Positions 1 to 12,870 of a stretch of DNA of 64,000 nucleotides are shown here, piece by piece. The stretch lies in the NCBI RefSeq assembly GCF_003206615.1, contig NZ_PZJW01000004.1:248001-312000 (forward strand). Direction: 5' to 3'. Each line of letters starts with the position of its first letter. The stretch's first letter is position 1. The stretch comes from Salinicola acroporae (GTDB lineage: Bacteria > Pseudomonadota > Gammaproteobacteria > Pseudomonadales > Halomonadaceae). A program made the translations under genes and the position numbers. The notes below the pieces were generated by a model, which did not search any database, was not told the DNA's origin, and saw only the letters and a list, made by a program, of their open reading frames with translations.

Positions 1-945
1 CAGACCCACCAGGGCGCCGCCGAAGACATCCTGCAGCATCGGGCTTGCCATCGAGATCACCGCGATCCCGGCGGTCACGTTGAGGAACAGCACGCCCCAG
101 ATCAGCCAGAACTGCTTGGTCTTCCAGGCGGTGTTCAGGTGCACGTGACCGTGAGCGATCATGGCGTTGGCACTGGCTTTCTTCGGCGCCGTCCAGCCGG
201 CCGGCTTCCAGCCGTTGGGCGGTACGCGGAAGCCGATGGCGCCGCAGGCCATGACGATGGCGTAGATCACACCCATGGTGATCAGGGTCATGGCCACGCC
301 GGTGCCGCCGTTCGTGGAGTAGTGGTTCATCAGCACCACCGCCAGCGGTGCGCCGACCATGGCGCCGCCGCCATAGCCCATGATGGCGAAGCCGGTGGCC
401 ATGCCGCGGCGATCCGGGAACCACTTGATCAGGGTCGAGACCGGGGTGATGTAGCCCAGTCCCTGGCCGATACCGCCGAGCACGCCACAGCCGAGATAGA
501 CCAGCCACAGCTGATGCTGCATGACCCCGATGCCGCCGACGATCAGGCCGCCGCCCCAGCACAGCGCGGCGATACAGCCGGCCTTGCGCGGGCCGGCGTG
601 CTCGAGCCAGGCGCCCCAGATCGCCGCGGAGACGCCGAGCATGGCGATGAAGATACCGAAGACATAGGTGACCTGGGCCACGCTCCAGTTACAGCTGGTG
701 GTGGTCAGTGCCTGCAACAGGCCGAGATTGCTGCAACTGGCCGGGGCGTCGACGATCTGCTGGCTCATCGGCAGCCAGAATACCGAGAAACCGTAGGCCA
801 TGCCGATACACAGGTGAATGGCCAGCGCCGCGGTCGGCACCAGCCAGCGGTTGAAGTTGGGTCCCGCTACCGTTCTCTCGCGGGAGAAAAATCCCGCCGA
901 TGTGTTGCCGCCGGTCTCCAGCGCGGCCTGATTGATCCCACTCAT
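1..945 (-). CDS. OFA-family MFS transporter (oxalate/formate antiporter-like), 3' end outside window
   Basis: Reading leftward from the ATG at 945, 315 codons stay open to the window edge, so the C-terminal part is missing. The protein has a short polar N-terminus and then repeated hydrophobic helices typical of a 12-helix major facilitator. A KWFPDRRGMATG segment after the fourth or fifth helix, and the AYGFSVFWLPMS helix near the start, are typical of the oxalate/formate antiporter (OFA) branch, which moves small carboxylates across the inner membrane. A purine-rich AGAAGAGGG lies just upstream of the start. The substrate cannot be told from sequence; oxalate, formate, lactate or pyruvate are all possible. 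Confidence 0.85.
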   Translation of the reverse strand, partial: MSGINQAALETGGNTSAGFFSRERTVAGPNFNRWLVPTAALAIHLCIGMAYGFSVFWLPMSQQIVDAPASCSNLGLLQALTTTSCNWSVAQVTYVFGIFIAMLGVSAAIWGAWLEHAGPRKAGCIAALCWGGGLIVGGIGVMQHQLWLVYLGCGVLGGIGQGLGYITPVSTLIKWFPDRRGMATGFAIMGYGGGAMVGAPLAVVLMNHYSTNGGTGVAMTLITMGVIYAIVMACGAIGFRVPPNGWKPAGWTAPKKASANAMIAHGHVHLNTAWKTKQFWLIWGVLFLNVTAGIAVISMASPMLQDVFGGALVGL

Positions 946-1248
946 CCTGAACCCTCTTCTTGATTATCGTGTCGATGGCGCTGCCGGCGCTACCGGGAAG
1001 ACACTGCGTGCTCTACATCGGCAGGAGCGCCCTTGGGCTTGAGCGAAGAATATATGAACAGTTTTTCTTATTGTTGCCGTGTTCATCCACGAGAGTCGGC
1101 AGGATCGAATCCGCGGGTGGAAATGACAACTAGCGGAAATCATTATGCTTGGCCGTGCATAGGTGAAGGCTAGAAGAGGGCGTGAAAGTCGAAGAGTGAT
1201 GGGCGGGGAAGTCGGCCCCCGTGCTGAAAATGGTCATGTGTGCCGGCG
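946..1248. other. intergenic stretch between two leftward genes
   Basis: About 300 bases with no credible gene. It must hold the promoter of the OFA transporter; an AT-rich patch around 1050-1075 (reverse strand CATATATTC) is the likeliest promoter area, but no convincing -35/-10 pair was found. No clear terminator for the lipoprotein gene to its right was seen. Confidence 0.4.
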
Positions 1249-2262
1249 TCACGACGTCGCCGTATCGGGTTCGGTAACGGCAAAGCAGGTCAGCAGGGTA
1301 CGTTGCATCAGGCTGAAGTTGTCATCACTGACCATCAGGTAGCGGTGATGACCGATGCGCGTCAGGCCTTCGAAATTGTCCAGCGACCAGCCATCGCCGT
1401 TGGAGAGTCTGGCCAGTTCGGTGATTTCGACGCTGCCATCGTCGGCGAGATGGACGCGGCGCAGCCGGATCACCAGCGAGGCTGGCGGCGTGTAGGCGCG
1501 CTCCAGCGCCAGCAGGTCGTCATCCAGCGTTTCGAGGGCGGTCAGGGCGCTGTTGGCATTGGCCGCCAGCGGGTAACGCCACTCCCGGGAACCGTCCAGG
1601 GTGAAAAGCCGGGTCATCTTCGCCGGCCAGCCTTTCGGCGGCTGCTCGATGCCGCCAACCAAGCCGTAGCCGGGCAGCATTGCGATCGATTCCAGGCCGC
1701 CGTTGGAATCGCTATCCGAGAGGCCAGCCGGACGCCGTGCCGGTTCGCTGGCGATACCCGACGGTAGAAAGCGCTGCCAGCGGGCGTCGCTTCCCGGCGC
1801 TCCCTCGAACCCGATGATCAGTTGGGTGTTGCCGCGCAGACCGTCGTCGGCGTTCTCCAGCGTCAGCGCCTCGGCGTCGCTGCTGGCATGCGCCAGAATG
1901 GCGCCATCCTCGGCCCGCAACGGATAGGTATCCAGCGGTTCGTAGTCGCGCAACTCGCCGCTGCCGCTGAACGTCAGTCGCGCCCGATGCAGCCAGCCGC
2001 GATCCGAGACCAGAAACAGCATCGACTCGTCCTCGTCCCAGCCCAGGTCGGAGAGTCCGCCCACCGGGGTTCCGTCCTGCCACTCCGACGGCAGCGCCAG
2101 GGTGCCGCACCATTCGATGTTCGGTGTGCTCGCCAGCAGCTCCACCGGCGCGATGGCAGTGCGATGAGGCGTGGCGCTGCAGCCGGCCAGCCCCAGCGCC
2201 ACGAGGGCCAGCAGGGCGATTGAGGCGAGAGAAGAGCGTATAGATCGGGAATGCGCGTACAT
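1249..2262 (-). CDS. esterase-like activity of phytase family lipoprotein
   Basis: 337 residues. The N-terminus has two arginines, a hydrophobic stretch and a lipobox LAGC with the lipidated cysteine at residue 28, so this is an exported lipoprotein. The body shows acidic beta-propeller-like repeats (GLSDLGWDEDESMLFLVSDRG, then EALTLENADDGL and LESIAMLPGYG, and near the end DNFEGLTRIG and YLMVSDDN), the pattern of the 'esterase-like activity of phytase' domain (Pfam 13449 type). The real reaction of this family is poorly known; phosphoester hydrolysis is a family-level guess. It stands alone, divergent from the EamA transporter to its right. Confidence 0.75.
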   Translation of the reverse strand: MYAHSRSIRSSLASIALLALVALGLAGCSATPHRTAIAPVELLASTPNIEWCGTLALPSEWQDGTPVGGLSDLGWDEDESMLFLVSDRGWLHRARLTFSGSGELRDYEPLDTYPLRAEDGAILAHASSDAEALTLENADDGLRGNTQLIIGFEGAPGSDARWQRFLPSGIASEPARRPAGLSDSDSNGGLESIAMLPGYGLVGGIEQPPKGWPAKMTRLFTLDGSREWRYPLAANANSALTALETLDDDLLALERAYTPPASLVIRLRRVHLADDGSVEITELARLSNGDGWSLDNFEGLTRIGHHRYLMVSDDNFSLMQRTLLTCFAVTEPDTATS

Positions 2263-2405
2263 GACGGCTCCGGTGATCAGGGGACTTTCCTACTCTAGTT
2301 CATGGCGATCCACACCGTTGCCCGCCGGCGCGACGCGGCGCACCCGGGTATGATGTCGCGCTCGCTGAAGCCGAATCATCCCGTCCCCGAGGAGACGTCT
2401 TTACC

Positions 2406-3335
2406 ATGCACGACACCACGGACCGGCCGCTGGCCGGCATTCTGCTGCGCCTGCTCTCGGGGCTGCTATTCGCCGGCATGCTGGTCTGCGTCAAGGCGGT
2501 CAGCGACGAGGTGCCGCTGGGGCAGACCGTGTTCTTCCGCTCCGCCTTCGCGCTGCTGCCGATCGTCGTCTTCATGCTGTGGCGGCGCGAGTTCCCGCGC
2601 GCCCTGGCCACCCGGCGTCCACTCGGTCATCTGCTGCGCTCGGGGCTGGGAGCGGCGGCGATGTTCGCCTCCTTCGCGGCGGTGGCGCGGCTGCCGGTGG
2701 CCGAGGCGACCCTGCTGGCCCAACTGGCGCCGGTGGCCCTGGCGCTGGGCGGTATCCTGCTGCTGGGCGAGCGCCTCACCCGCCACCGGCTGGCGGCACT
2801 GACGCTGGTGCTGGTCGGGGTGGGGGTTCTGATCCTGCCCGAGTTGCGCGGCGGTCCGACCCCGGCGCGCGTCACTGGTTATGCCCTGGGCATCGCCGCC
2901 GCGCTGCTCACCGCCGGGGCGCTGCTCACGGTACGGCGCATCTCACGCACCGAGACGCCCGCCTCGATCGCGTTCTATTTCGTGCTGGTGACCACGCTGG
3001 CGGGGCTCGCCACCGCCACCCTGGGTTGGGTCTCGGTTGCCTGGCCGACGCTAGCGCTGCTGGTGCTGGCGGGGCTGTTCGGCGGCGCGGCGCATATCTG
3101 CATGACGCTGGCGCTGCGCATGACCGAGGTGTCGAAGCTGGCGCCGTTCGAGTACGTGGCGCTGATCTGGCCGCTGCTGGCGGATCTGTGGTTGTTCGGG
3201 CAGCCGCTCTCGAGCGGTTTCGTGCTGGCCCTGCCGCTGGTGCTGGGAGGTGCCATGCTGGCGGCGCTGGAGGGGCGGCGGCTGGGGTGGCCACGGCGCC
3301 GCCTGGGCACCAGTGAGCAGGGCGCGGGGGACTAG
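2406..3335 (+). CDS. EamA/DMT-superfamily transporter
   Basis: 309 residues, almost entirely hydrophobic, with about ten helices arranged as two EamA halves. The first half begins LLRLLSGLLFAGMLVCVKAVSD and carries the usual FFRSAFALLP arginine motif after helix 2. Members export amino acids, metabolites or nucleotide sugars from the cytoplasm; the substrate is not predictable here. The ATG at 2406 follows GAGGAGACG at a normal spacing. It converges on the ABC transporter operon with only about 46 bases between the stop codons and no obvious terminator hairpin there. Confidence 0.85.
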   Translation: MHDTTDRPLAGILLRLLSGLLFAGMLVCVKAVSDEVPLGQTVFFRSAFALLPIVVFMLWRREFPRALATRRPLGHLLRSGLGAAAMFASFAAVARLPVAEATLLAQLAPVALALGGILLLGERLTRHRLAALTLVLVGVGVLILPELRGGPTPARVTGYALGIAAALLTAGALLTVRRISRTETPASIAFYFVLVTTLAGLATATLGWVSVAWPTLALLVLAGLFGGAAHICMTLALRMTEVSKLAPFEYVALIWPLLADLWLFGQPLSSGFVLALPLVLGGAMLAALEGRRLGWPRRRLGTSEQGAGD

Positions 3336-3381
3336 GTCGTGTACGAGAAGTCGCCGCGGGTAGGCAGTTTCCGGGCAGTAG

Positions 3382-4131
3382 CTAGATGGCGGCTTCGACG
3401 ATCAGCTGCGGTCTTCCCTGGGAACAGGGCTCGATGCGCGCCTCGACCTGGAAGGTGCGGCGCAGCATCGGCGGTGTCACCACCTGCTTGCAGGGGCCGC
3501 AGTCGACCAGCCGCCCGCTTTCGATCACCAGTGCCTGATCGGCGAAGCGCAGGGCGTGGCCGAGATCGTGGAGCGCGGCGATGATCAGCATGTTCCGCTC
3601 CTGGGCCAGCCGGCGCAAGATACCGAGCAGGCTGATCTGGCGGTGGAGGTCGAGCGCCGAGGTGGGCTCGTCCAGCAGCAGGATGTCGGGGGACTGCACC
3701 AGCGCCTGGGCCGCGCCCACCAGTTGCCGCTGGCCGCCGCTCAGGTTGCCGATGTCGCGCCCGGCCAGGGTATCGATGCCGAGCGCCGCCAGTGCCTTGT
3801 CGACCTCGGCGAGATCGGCATCCGCCACCTTGAGACGACGCCCCTGCATGCGCGCCAGCAGGACCGCTTCGTAGACCGTCAGCACCGCGGTGGCGCCGTT
3901 GTCCTGGGGCATGTAGGCGATCGGACGCTCGCTGCGGGTGCCGGTGATGCGCACTTCGCCATCCCCTTCGAGCAGCCCCAGGATGCGCCGGAACAGGGTC
4001 GACTTGCCCGCCGCGTTGGGGCCGAGCAGGGCCACCACCTGGCCGCCGTGCAGCGTCGGCGTGGAGATGTCGGCGAGGATCTGGCGGCGGCCGTAGCGTG
4101 CCGAGAGGCGGTCGAGCGTCAGCGTTACCAT
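3382..4131 (-). CDS. ABC transporter ATP-binding protein (iron-siderophore/metal-chelate type)
   Basis: 249 residues from the ATG at 4131; a longer in-frame extension upstream runs inside the permease gene and is low-complexity, so it was not used. Walker A is GPNAAGKST (37-45), the ABC signature LSGGQ (130-134) and Walker B ILLLDEP (150-156). The protein is FecE/FhuC-like and would power import through the neighbouring FecCD permease. Its start overlaps the end of the permease gene by 7 bases, implying translational coupling. Last gene of the three-gene operon. Confidence 0.92.
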   Translation of the reverse strand: MVTLTLDRLSARYGRRQILADISTPTLHGGQVVALLGPNAAGKSTLFRRILGLLEGDGEVRITGTRSERPIAYMPQDNGATAVLTVYEAVLLARMQGRRLKVADADLAEVDKALAALGIDTLAGRDIGNLSGGQRQLVGAAQALVQSPDILLLDEPTSALDLHRQISLLGILRRLAQERNMLIIAALHDLGHALRFADQALVIESGRLVDCGPCKQVVTPPMLRRTFQVEARIEPCSQGRPQLIVEAAI

Positions 4132-5228
4132 GCGTTCTTCTTGTGGTTGAGGATCAAGAACAGGAAAAACGGAATCCCCACCAGCGAGGTGATGATGCCG
4201 ATCGGAATGATGGTGCCGGGGATGATCACCTTCGACAGCACCGAGCCCACCGAGAGCATCAGCGCCCCGCACAGTGCCGAGCCGGGCAGGAAGAAGCGCT
4301 GATCCTCACCCAGCAGCAGGCGCGCGATGTGCGGCCCGACCAACCCGACGAAGCCGATGGTGCCGACGAAGGAGACGGCGATCGCCGCCAGCAGCGAGAC
4401 CATGATCAGCACCTCCAGGCGCAGCGCCCGCGGCTTGACGCCCAGGCTCTCGGCCTTGGCGTCGCCCAGGCGCATGGCGGTCAGCGCCCAGCCGTGGCGG
4501 GCCAGCAGCGGTACCACCATCGCGAGCACGGCGAAGGCGATGCCGAGCTTGGGCCAGGTCGCCTTGGTCAGGCTGCCCATGGTCCAGAACACCAGCGCGG
4601 AGACCGCCTGCTGGCTGGCGAAGAACTGGATCAGCGCCATCAGCGAGTTGAAGATGAACACCATGGCGATGCCCAGCAGCACGATGGTCTCGATCGTCAC
4701 CCCGCGGCGCATGCTCAGGAAGTGGATCGCCAGCGCGGTCAGCATCGCCATGATGAAGGCGTTGAGCGGGATCGCGTAGTCGACCAGCGCCGGCACCAGG
4801 GTCACTCCGAAGGCCAGCGCCAGCGCGGCGCCGAAGCTGGCGCCGGCGGAGATGCCGAGGGTGAAGGGGCTGGCCAGCGGATTGCTAAGGATGGTCTGCA
4901 TCTGCGCGCCGGCGATCGACAGGCTGGCGCCCACCACCAGCGCCATCAGCGCCACCGGCATGCGGATCTGCCACAGGATCACGCGCAGCGAATCCTCGAC
5001 CGAGCCCGGGGTGAACAGCGCCGCGATCACCTGGTCGAGACCGAAGCGTGCCGGCCCCAGGGCAAGGTCGACGCACAGGCTGGCGAACAGCGCCAGGGTC
5101 AGCGCGGCCAGGATCAGCTGGCGCCGCAGCACCAGCCGGCGATAGAGGTTGGCGTCTTCGGCCGCGGCCGGGGGGAAGGCCGCCGCACGCGACGGCGCGG
5201 CGGCCACGCGGGAACTCTCAGTCGTCAT
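4125..5228 (-). CDS. FecCD-family ABC permease (iron-siderophore type)
   Basis: 367 residues with about nine or ten membrane helices. The family signature region GASLSIAGAQMQTILSNPLA followed by SPFTLGISAGASFGAALAL is clear, as is the cytoplasmic coupling segment near GFVGLVGPHIARLLLGEDQR. These are hallmarks of BtuC/FecCD permeases importing siderophores, haem or cobalamin. The start overlaps the upstream substrate-binding gene by 11 bases and the 3' end overlaps the ATPase gene by 7, so all three are one transcript. A hydrophilic alanine-rich N-terminus of about 30 residues precedes the first helix. Confidence 0.92.
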   Translation of the reverse strand: MTTESSRVAAAPSRAAAFPPAAAEDANLYRRLVLRRQLILAALTLALFASLCVDLALGPARFGLDQVIAALFTPGSVEDSLRVILWQIRMPVALMALVVGASLSIAGAQMQTILSNPLASPFTLGISAGASFGAALALAFGVTLVPALVDYAIPLNAFIMAMLTALAIHFLSMRRGVTIETIVLLGIAMVFIFNSLMALIQFFASQQAVSALVFWTMGSLTKATWPKLGIAFAVLAMVVPLLARHGWALTAMRLGDAKAESLGVKPRALRLEVLIMVSLLAAIAVSFVGTIGFVGLVGPHIARLLLGEDQRFFLPGSALCGALMLSVGSVLSKVIIPGTIIPIGIITSLVGIPFFLFLILNHKKNAW

Positions 5229-6375
5229 GCAGGGATACCCAGTAACCGGGGGCGTAGTCCACCGGCAGGAAGCGCTGGTGCAGCTCGCGCAGGGTGGCTT
5301 CGGGATCGAGATCGGCGAAGAGTTCCGGGTGGAACCACTTGGCCAGGCGCTGCACGGCGACGAAGTAGTAGGGGCTGTTGTAGAACTGATGCCAGATGGC
5401 GTGGACCTGGCCGTTCTTCACCGCCGCGATGCCGCTCATGGCGGTGCGATGGGTCAGGTTCTCGAGCTTGGCCCGGGCCTTCTGCATGTCCGCGCCCGGG
5501 CCCACGCCGACCCAGTTGCCGCCGGGCACGTAGGCGCCCCAGTTGCCACCGGTGACCACCACCTGATCGGGGTTGGCGGCGATGATCTGCTCCGGGTTGA
5601 GGGTGCCAAAGGTGGCGGGGATGATGCCGTCGGCGATGTTGTGGCCGCCGGCCAGCTCGACGTATTCGCCGAAGTTGCCGGGGCCGAAGCTCATGCAGCA
5701 ATCGTCGGAGTAGCCGCCGGCGCGATCGATGAACACCTTGGGTCGCGCCGGGTCGGCGGCGGCGATCTTGTCGGTGACCCGGGCCATCTGCGCCTGGGAG
5801 AAGCCGATGAAGGCCTCGGCGCGCTGGCTGTCGCCGAGCAGTCGGCCCATCAGGCGCATCGAGGGAATGGTGTGCTCGAGCGGCTTCTCGCGGAAGTCGA
5901 CGTAGACGATCGGGATGCCCAGCGCGGCCAGCTTGGTGTCGTAACCGGCATCCTCGGTGGCGGCCTTGGCCTCCAGGTTCATCAGCACCACGTCCGGATG
6001 CAGGCTGGCGGCCTGTTCGACATCGAAGGTGCCATCCTTGAAGCCGCCGAAGGTGGGGATCTGCTTCATCTCGGGAAACTTGGCGGCGTAGGCGGCGTAG
6101 TTGTCCGGGTCGGCCTCGGCGAGGTCGTGGCGCCAGCCCACCACATGGGCGAACGGGTTGTCGGGCTCGAGCGCGGCGAGCAGGTAGATCTGGCGGCCCT
6201 CGCCGAGGATGACGCGCTGCACCGGGGCCTCGACGGTCACCTGGCGCCCGGCGATATCGGTCACCGTGATCGGGCCGGCCCAGGCGCTGGCGGCACCGCC
6301 GAGGGCGAGGCTGATGATGACGAGACGGGCGAGCCTTGCGGCATATCCGGCGAAGAGAGAGCGTGGCTGAGTCAC
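5218..6375 (-). CDS. periplasmic iron-siderophore/metal-chelate binding protein of ABC importer
   Basis: 385 residues with a cleavable signal peptide (arginines near residues 14-17, hydrophobic core, AWA just before about residue 34). The mature part begins with the TroA/FecB-like pattern VTDIAGRQVTVEAPVQRVI, and DPEQ/LNPEQIIAANPDQVVV marks the second lobe. It would capture the ligand and deliver it to the FecCD permease encoded directly downstream. Double cysteines (DDCCMSFGP, about residues 226-233) are unusual and could form a disulphide or take part in ligand binding. The ligand could be a ferric siderophore, haem or another chelate; the possible Fur box upstream favours iron. Confidence 0.88.
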   Translation of the reverse strand: MTQPRSLFAGYAARLARLVIISLALGGAASAWAGPITVTDIAGRQVTVEAPVQRVILGEGRQIYLLAALEPDNPFAHVVGWRHDLAEADPDNYAAYAAKFPEMKQIPTFGGFKDGTFDVEQAASLHPDVVLMNLEAKAATEDAGYDTKLAALGIPIVYVDFREKPLEHTIPSMRLMGRLLGDSQRAEAFIGFSQAQMARVTDKIAAADPARPKVFIDRAGGYSDDCCMSFGPGNFGEYVELAGGHNIADGIIPATFGTLNPEQIIAANPDQVVVTGGNWGAYVPGGNWVGVGPGADMQKARAKLENLTHRTAMSGIAAVKNGQVHAIWHQFYNSPYYFVAVQRLAKWFHPELFADLDPEATLRELHQRFLPVDYAPGYWVSLHDD

Positions 6376-6380
6376 GATGA

Positions 6381-7391
<1,011 letters not shown>

Positions 7392-7545
7392 CGCTCGGTT
7401 GAGGCGGAGATCGGCTGCCGGCGGGGTGCTGGTCGGAGTGTCATAGGATCGAATCGCGATCGGTACTGGAGCCGGTCGCCGCTTTCCGGTATCATTTCGC
7501 CAATTTGGCCGGGCCAGTGCCGCAGGCAGTAGAGATTCGCCGCAG

Positions 7546-7638
7546 ATGATGCAGCAACAGGACAATGAGCGGGATGAAACCGGTTTTCCGGATTTCGTCC
7601 CGCTTTTTTACGACCTTGCGGCGGCTCCCGGTCAGTGA
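7546..7638 (+). CDS. putative carA leader peptide (30 aa)
   Basis: Two adjacent ATGs (7546, 7549) open a 30-codon frame that ends with TGA at 7636-7638. The translation begins MMQQQDNERDETGF and continues through PDFVPLFYDL. The frame runs straight through the terminator hairpin at 7569-7603 and its T-run, so a ribosome close behind RNA polymerase would keep the hairpin open. This is the arrangement of the enterobacterial pyrBI leader, where UTP level sets coupling. The ribosome site (AGTAGAGA) is weak and translation is unproven; the call rests on geometry and on position 64 bases before carA. Confidence 0.55.
   Translation: MMQQQDNERDETGFPDFVPLFYDLAAAPGQ
7569..7609 (+). terminator. carA leader attenuator-like intrinsic terminator
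   Basis: A long stem (left arm GCGGGATGAAACCGG, right arm CCGGATTTCGTCCCGC, one bulged A and one G-T pair, TTTT loop) is followed at once by six Ts (7604-7609). It stands about 94 bases upstream of the carA start, inside the predicted leader peptide frame. It could simply end dapB transcription, but a terminator immediately before a pyrimidine/arginine-regulated gene and embedded in a small ORF suggests attenuation. Confidence 0.85.
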
Positions 7639-7702
7639 ATGAAGGGGCGTGATGCTACACCTCGACGCAATTTGTTGATGACCAGTTAAGGAGGATGTTG
7701 CC

Positions 7703-8860
7703 TTGAACAGACCCGCGATACTGGCTCTCGAAGACGGCAGTGTATTTCACGGCGTCGCGATCGGAGCCGATGGGCAGACCAGCGGGGAGGTGGTCTTCAA
7801 TACCGCCATGACCGGTTATCAGGAAATTCTCACCGACCCCTCCTATACCCGCCAGATCGTGACCCTGACCTACCCCCACATCGGCAATACCGGCATCAAC
7901 GTCGAGGACGTCGAGTCGCACCGCATCTGTGCCGCCGGCTTGGTCATTCGCGACCTGCCGCTGATCGCCAGCAATTTCCGCAGCACGACCACGCTCTCCG
8001 AGTATCTGGCTTCGCAGAACGTCATCGGCATCGCCGACATCGACACGCGTCGCTTGACGCGCATCCTGCGCAGCAAGGGCTCGCTCAACGGGGCCATCCT
8101 GGCCGGCGACGCTGCCCGGGGCGATGACGCCGTCGAGCGGGCGCTGGCGGAAGCCCAGGCCTTCCCGGGCCTCAAGGGGATGGATCTGGCCAGGGAGGTC
8201 TCCTGTGAGTCGGTCCACGAGTGGACCGAGGGCGAGTGGACGCTGGGCCAGGGCTATGCTGACACCACCCAGGGTGAGCGCCCGTACCACGTGGTCGCCT
8301 ACGACTACGGGATCAAGCACAACATCCTGCGCATGCTCGCCTCGCGTGGCTGCCGCCTGACCGTGGTGCCGGCGCAGACGCCAGCCAGCGAGGTGCTGGC
8401 GATGAATCCGGACGGCGTATTCCTGGCCAACGGGCCGGGTGATCCCGAGCCCTGCGACTACGCCATCAGTGCAATCCGCGAAGTGCTCGAGACGGATGTC
8501 CCGGTCTTCGGTATCTGCCTGGGTCACCAGCTGCTGGCGCTGGCCGCCGGCGCCAGGACGGTGAAGATGAATCATGGTCACCACGGCGCCAACCACCCGG
8601 TTCAGGATCTCGACAGCGGGCAGGTGATGATCACCAGCCAGAACCACGGTTTCGCGGTGGACGAGACCAGCCTGCCCGATAACGTGCGTGCGATTCATCG
8701 CTCGCTGTTCGATGGCACCCTGCAGGGCATCGAGCTGACCGATCGGCCGGCGTTCAGCTTCCAGGGTCACCCCGAGGCGAGCCCGGGGCCGCAGGACGTC
8801 TCGCCGCTGTTCGATCGCTTCGTGACGATGATGCAGGCCCGCCAGCGGGATGCGGTATAA
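7703..8860 (+). CDS. carA: carbamoyl-phosphate synthase small (glutaminase) subunit
   Basis: 385 residues from a TTG start at 7703; AAGGAGG (7688-7694) stands 8 bases upstream and the frame begins with the conserved [14 protein letters not shown], so the rare start is well supported. The N-terminal CarA domain fills about residues 1-150 and the class I glutamine amidotransferase domain the rest, with the triad Cys272 (FGICLGHQ), His356 and Glu358 (GHPEA). It releases ammonia from glutamine for CarB in the cytoplasm, feeding pyrimidine and arginine synthesis. The upstream leader suggests transcriptional attenuation. Confidence 0.97.
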   Translation: MNRPAILALEDGSVFHGVAIGADGQTSGEVVFNTAMTGYQEILTDPSYTRQIVTLTYPHIGNTGINVEDVESHRICAAGLVIRDLPLIASNFRSTTTLSEYLASQNVIGIADIDTRRLTRILRSKGSLNGAILAGDAARGDDAVERALAEAQAFPGLKGMDLAREVSCESVHEWTEGEWTLGQGYADTTQGERPYHVVAYDYGIKHNILRMLASRGCRLTVVPAQTPASEVLAMNPDGVFLANGPGDPEPCDYAISAIREVLETDVPVFGICLGHQLLALAAGARTVKMNHGHHGANHPVQDLDSGQVMITSQNHGFAVDETSLPDNVRAIHRSLFDGTLQGIELTDRPAFSFQGHPEASPGPQDVSPLFDRFVTMMQARQRDAV

Positions 8861-8879
8861 GCCGTCAGCGAAACGCAGC

Positions 8880-8933
8880 ACGGCCTTGGCCGTTTGGAAT
8901 TCAGTCTTCTTGGGTCGGCGCCAGCCGCCGACA
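8880..8933 (+). repeat. two short inverted repeats in the carA-carB gap
   Basis: The 99-base gap between carA and carB contains ACGGC-CTTG-GCCGT (8880-8893) and then GTCGGCG-CCAG-CCGCCGAC (about 8914-8932). Neither is followed by a T-run, so they look like mRNA secondary structures rather than terminators. No gene is visible in the gap, unlike the small orf reported between carA and carB in Pseudomonas aeruginosa. Confidence 0.5.
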
Positions 8934-8959
8934 CCACCATTTTCGACGAGTGTTAGCGC

Positions 8960-12185
<3,226 letters not shown>

Positions 12186-12193
<8 letters not shown>

Positions 12194-12662
12194 AGTCCCG
12201 ATGACCGTCCACGGCGAGCAGGCCTTGCGCCAGGAGCTGGAGCAGTTGAAGGGCGTCGATCGCCCCCGGGTGATCAGCGACATCGCGGAAGCTCGCGAGC
12301 ACGGCGATCTCAAGGAGAACGCCGAGTATCACGCCGCCCGCGAGCAGCAGGGTTTCATCGAGGGGCGTATCCAGGAGATCGAGGGCAAGCTGTCCGCGGC
12401 GCAGGTCATCGACGTGACCAAGATGCCGAAGACCGGCAAGGTGATCTTCGGCGTGACGGTCGAACTGCTCAATCTCGAGACCGACGACGAGGTGCGCTAC
12501 CGAATCGTCGGCGAGGACGAGGCCGACATCAAGGCCGGCAAGATCTCGGTCACCTCGCCGATCGCCCGTGCGCTGATCGGCAAGAGCGAGGGCGACGTGG
12601 TCAACGTTCGCACGCCGGGCGGGGACGTGGAGTACGAGATCTCCGGCGTCGAGCATCTGTGA
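12186..12662 (+). CDS. greA: transcription elongation factor GreA
   Basis: 158 residues, the standard length, from the ATG at 12186 ([10 protein letters not shown] aligns with the E. coli start; AGGAGC lies about 8 bases upstream). The N-terminal coiled coil with the [20 protein letters not shown] segment carries the acidic tip residues that enter the RNA polymerase secondary channel and stimulate cleavage of backtracked RNA. The C-terminal FKBP-like domain ends with [14 protein letters not shown]. It overlaps carB by 8 bases; a carAB-greA operon is also known in Pseudomonas. Confidence 0.97.
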
Positions 12663-12714
12663 CCGGCTGCGCCGGAAGTGAAAAGTGATTAGCTTGAAGA
12701 GCGGCGCTGCGCGC

Positions 12715-12849
12715 CTGGAAGCCTGAAGCTGGAAGAAAAACACCCCGCAGTGATTTGGCTGCGGGGTGTTTTTGTCTGTACGGTCGCGGGATTCTGTCGA
12801 CTTCCAGCTTCCAGCTTCCAGCTTCCAGCTTCCAGCTTCCAGCTTCCAG
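12715..12849. repeat. CTTCCAG heptamer array with inverted copies across the terminator
   Basis: Seven perfect tandem copies of CTTCCAG occupy 12801-12849. On the greA side of the terminator the same unit occurs inverted: CTGGAAG at 12715-12721, a one-base-shorter CTGAAG at 12723-12728, and CTGGAAG at 12729-12735. The two sides can pair around the terminator. Such heptamer runs are, as I recall, scattered in Halomonas-type genomes; the function is unknown. Confidence 0.85.
12736..12773. terminator. bidirectional intrinsic terminator between greA and yhbY
   Basis: AAAAACACCCCGCAG (12736-12750), an 8-base loop, then CTGCGGGGTGTTTTT (12759-12773). The perfect 15-base arms have A-run and T-run ends, so the hairpin can terminate the rightward greA transcript and the leftward yhbY transcript. 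Confidence 0.93.
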
Positions 12850-12870
12850 CTCCGGGCATAGCCCGGCTGC

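Noticed and set aside
4132-4272. N-terminal extension of the ABC ATPase to 4272
   Set aside because: The extension is His-rich, has no ribosome site, and overlaps the permease in another frame; the ATG at 4131 starts the conserved domain.
12801-12849. CRISPR array
   Set aside because: The 7-base units are directly tandem without spacers; it is a simple sequence repeat.
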